Assembly (NCBI RefSeq): GCF_029227915.1
Contig: NC_079877.1
Location: 7,442,001 to 7,506,000 of the forward strand
Direction of reading: 5' to 3'
Length of the DNA: 64,000 nucleotides
From: Hydractinia symbiolongicarpus
Lineage: Eukaryota; Cnidaria; Hydrozoa; Anthoathecata; Hydractiniidae
The notes under the pieces were generated by a model, which saw only the letters and a list, made by a program, of their open reading frames with translations, had not been told where the DNA came from and did no database searches. Positions 62,714-64,000 of the stretch are shown one piece after another. Numbering within the stretch: position 1 is the stretch's first letter; each line of letters starts with the position of its first letter. The position numbers were made by a program, and so were the translations under genes.

Positions 62714-64000
62714 GCGATTACACTGGGCGCTGTGGAAACGCTTTATTTAAAAATTAAGATAAATAAGTCATTTTGTACTGTGGGACCAATCCTAGCCGTT
62801 ATCGCGCGCTGAAGAAATAGAGACAGTTTCAAAAACTACATTTCATTGACTTTCTAACGGTCTCAATCCGTTTGAGTTAGAACGGTTGCGTCACATAATC
62901 GTACCAGCATGTATTTAGTGATTTTCTTCCGATATTACTAAGTTGAATCGCTTTCAACAGAGAAACGATTGACTGTGGGTCTTAATTGAACTGATTTTGG
63001 GCTTTGACTTTATAAATGTAATAAATGAGCCATTATGACTAGAAGAAATAACATTCTCCTTAATTTGACATGATTGCTGGAACTCAGCGATTACACTATG
63101 CGCTGTGGTAGCGCTTTGTTTAAAAGTTAAGATAAATAAGTCATTTATTACTGTGGAAACAATCCTAGCTGTTATCGCACGCTGAAGAAATAGAGACAGT
63201 TTCAAAAACTACATTTCATTGACTTTCTAACGGTGTCAATCCGTTTGAATTAAAACGGTTGCGTCACATATTCGTACCAACATGTATTTAGTGATTTCCT
63301 TCCGATAATACTAAGTTGTATCGCTTTCAACAGTGAAACGATTGACTGTGGAACTTAGTTGAACTGATTTTAGACTTTGACCTTATAAATGTGATAAATG
63401 AGTCATTTTGACTACAAGAAATGACATTCTTCTTAGTTTGACATGATTGATGGAACTCACCGATTACACTGGGCGCTGTGGTAACGCTTTATTTAAAAAT
63501 TTAGATAAATAAGTCATTTTGTACTGTGGGACCAATCCTAGCCGTTATCGCGCTCTGAAGAAATAGAGACAGTTTTAAAAACTACATTTCATTGACTTTC
63601 TAACGGTGTCAATCCGTTTGAGTTAAAACGGTTGCGTCACACATTCGTACCAACATGTATTTAGTGATATTTTTCCGATATTACTAAGTTGTATCGCTTT
63701 CAACAGTGAAACGATTGACAGTGGGACTTAGTTGAACTGATTTTGGGCTTTGACTTTATAAATGTAATAAATGAGCCATTATGACTAGAAGAAATAACAT
63801 TTTTCTTAATTTGACATGATTGCTGGAACTCAGCGATTACACTATGCGCTGTGGTAGCGCTTTGTTTAAAAGTTAAGATAAATAAGTCATTTATTACTGT
63901 GGAAACAATCCTAGCTGTTATCGCACGCTGAAGAAATAGAGACAGTTTCAAAAACTACATTTCATTGACTTTCTAACGGTGTCAATCCGTTTGAATTAAA

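Larger units (their letters stand above)
28894..64000 (+). repeat. Satellite block III, ~373-bp monomers (about 94 copies)
   Basis: Uninterrupted satellite in the same orientation as blocks I and II. It runs to the window's end and so continues beyond it. Sub-blocks differ: 28.9-37.1 kb has mixed classes related to 20-24 kb; 37.1-48 kb is dominated by a class I variant with 'cgtaccagcatg' and 'atgactagaagaaat'; 48-55.7 kb is rich in B-type monomers ('ggaccctgtggtagcgattc'); 55.7-62.7 kb has trimeric modules; 62.7-64 kb returns to class I. No gene is visible. Confidence 0.97.

Noticed and set aside
626-63951. Repeated minus-strand ORFs of 64-99 codons across the satellite as a protein family
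   Set aside because: They follow the monomer period, differ by many replacements, lack an identifiable domain, and the 373-bp period breaks the frame between copies. Treated as by-products of the repeat.
1-64000. CRISPR-like regular repeat array
   Set aside because: The whole ~373-bp unit repeats, with no unique spacers, and the elements inside are eukaryotic retrotransposons.

Overview
The window is eukaryotic satellite DNA, almost certainly from an animal. About 56.6 kb of the 64 kb is one tandem array of a ~373-bp monomer, roughly 150 copies head to tail in a single orientation. Two apparently intact retrotransposons interrupt it. No host gene, tRNA or rRNA is visible. The animal assignment rests on the elements: a Penelope-like element with a GIY-YIG domain, and a CR1/Jockey-group LINE whose ORF1 carries an SGNH-hydrolase-like domain. 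An aquatic invertebrate such as a cnidarian or mollusc is a guess.

Layout: satellite block I (1-11573); Penelope-like element on the minus strand (11574-14377); satellite block II (14378-24260); LINE on the minus strand (24261-28893); satellite block III (28894-64000). The monomers fall into two broad classes. Class I has 'ttctaacggtgtcaatccg' and 'gtgattttcttccgatatta'. Class II has 'ttcttggcggtataattccg' and 'gcgaaagtattcggatatta'. The classes are mixed into changing higher-order repeats: a 6/5-mer at 2.95-9.1 kb, a duplicated dimer at 16.8-18.3 kb, a ~9-mer module at 30-36.7 kb, long-offset duplications at 38-48 kb, a tetramer pair at 49.7-52.7 kb and three trimers at 59.4-62.7 kb. Identical neighbouring monomers, mosaic monomers and partly deleted monomers point to ongoing unequal exchange and conversion. 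Such structure is typical of centromeric or heterochromatic satellites, but nothing here proves a centromere.

The Penelope-like element encodes one 809-aa protein: N-terminal DKG region, reverse transcriptase with YVDD, C-terminal GIY-YIG endonuclease. Its 3' end carries a type I hammerhead-ribozyme-like motif. The predicted cleavage site lies 3 nt from where the 5' end of the inserted unit begins, as expected if unit-length RNAs are cut from tandem transcripts. A 12-bp target-site duplication is confirmed by an uninterrupted paralogous site at ~15.5 kb.

The LINE encodes ORF1 (478 aa) and ORF2 (APE endonuclease plus reverse transcriptase, about 989 codons). The ORF2 frame has no ATG ahead of the endonuclease domain. 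It overlaps the end of ORF1 in the -1 frame. The overlap holds the slippery heptamer U UUU UUA exactly in the ORF1 reading frame, a 6-nt spacer, and a possible 10-bp stem. A -1 ribosomal frameshift making an ORF1-ORF2 fusion is the simplest reading. The LINE is flanked by a 5-bp duplication, and its empty site is seen in paralogous repeat copies near 30.0, 33.0 and 36.7 kb.
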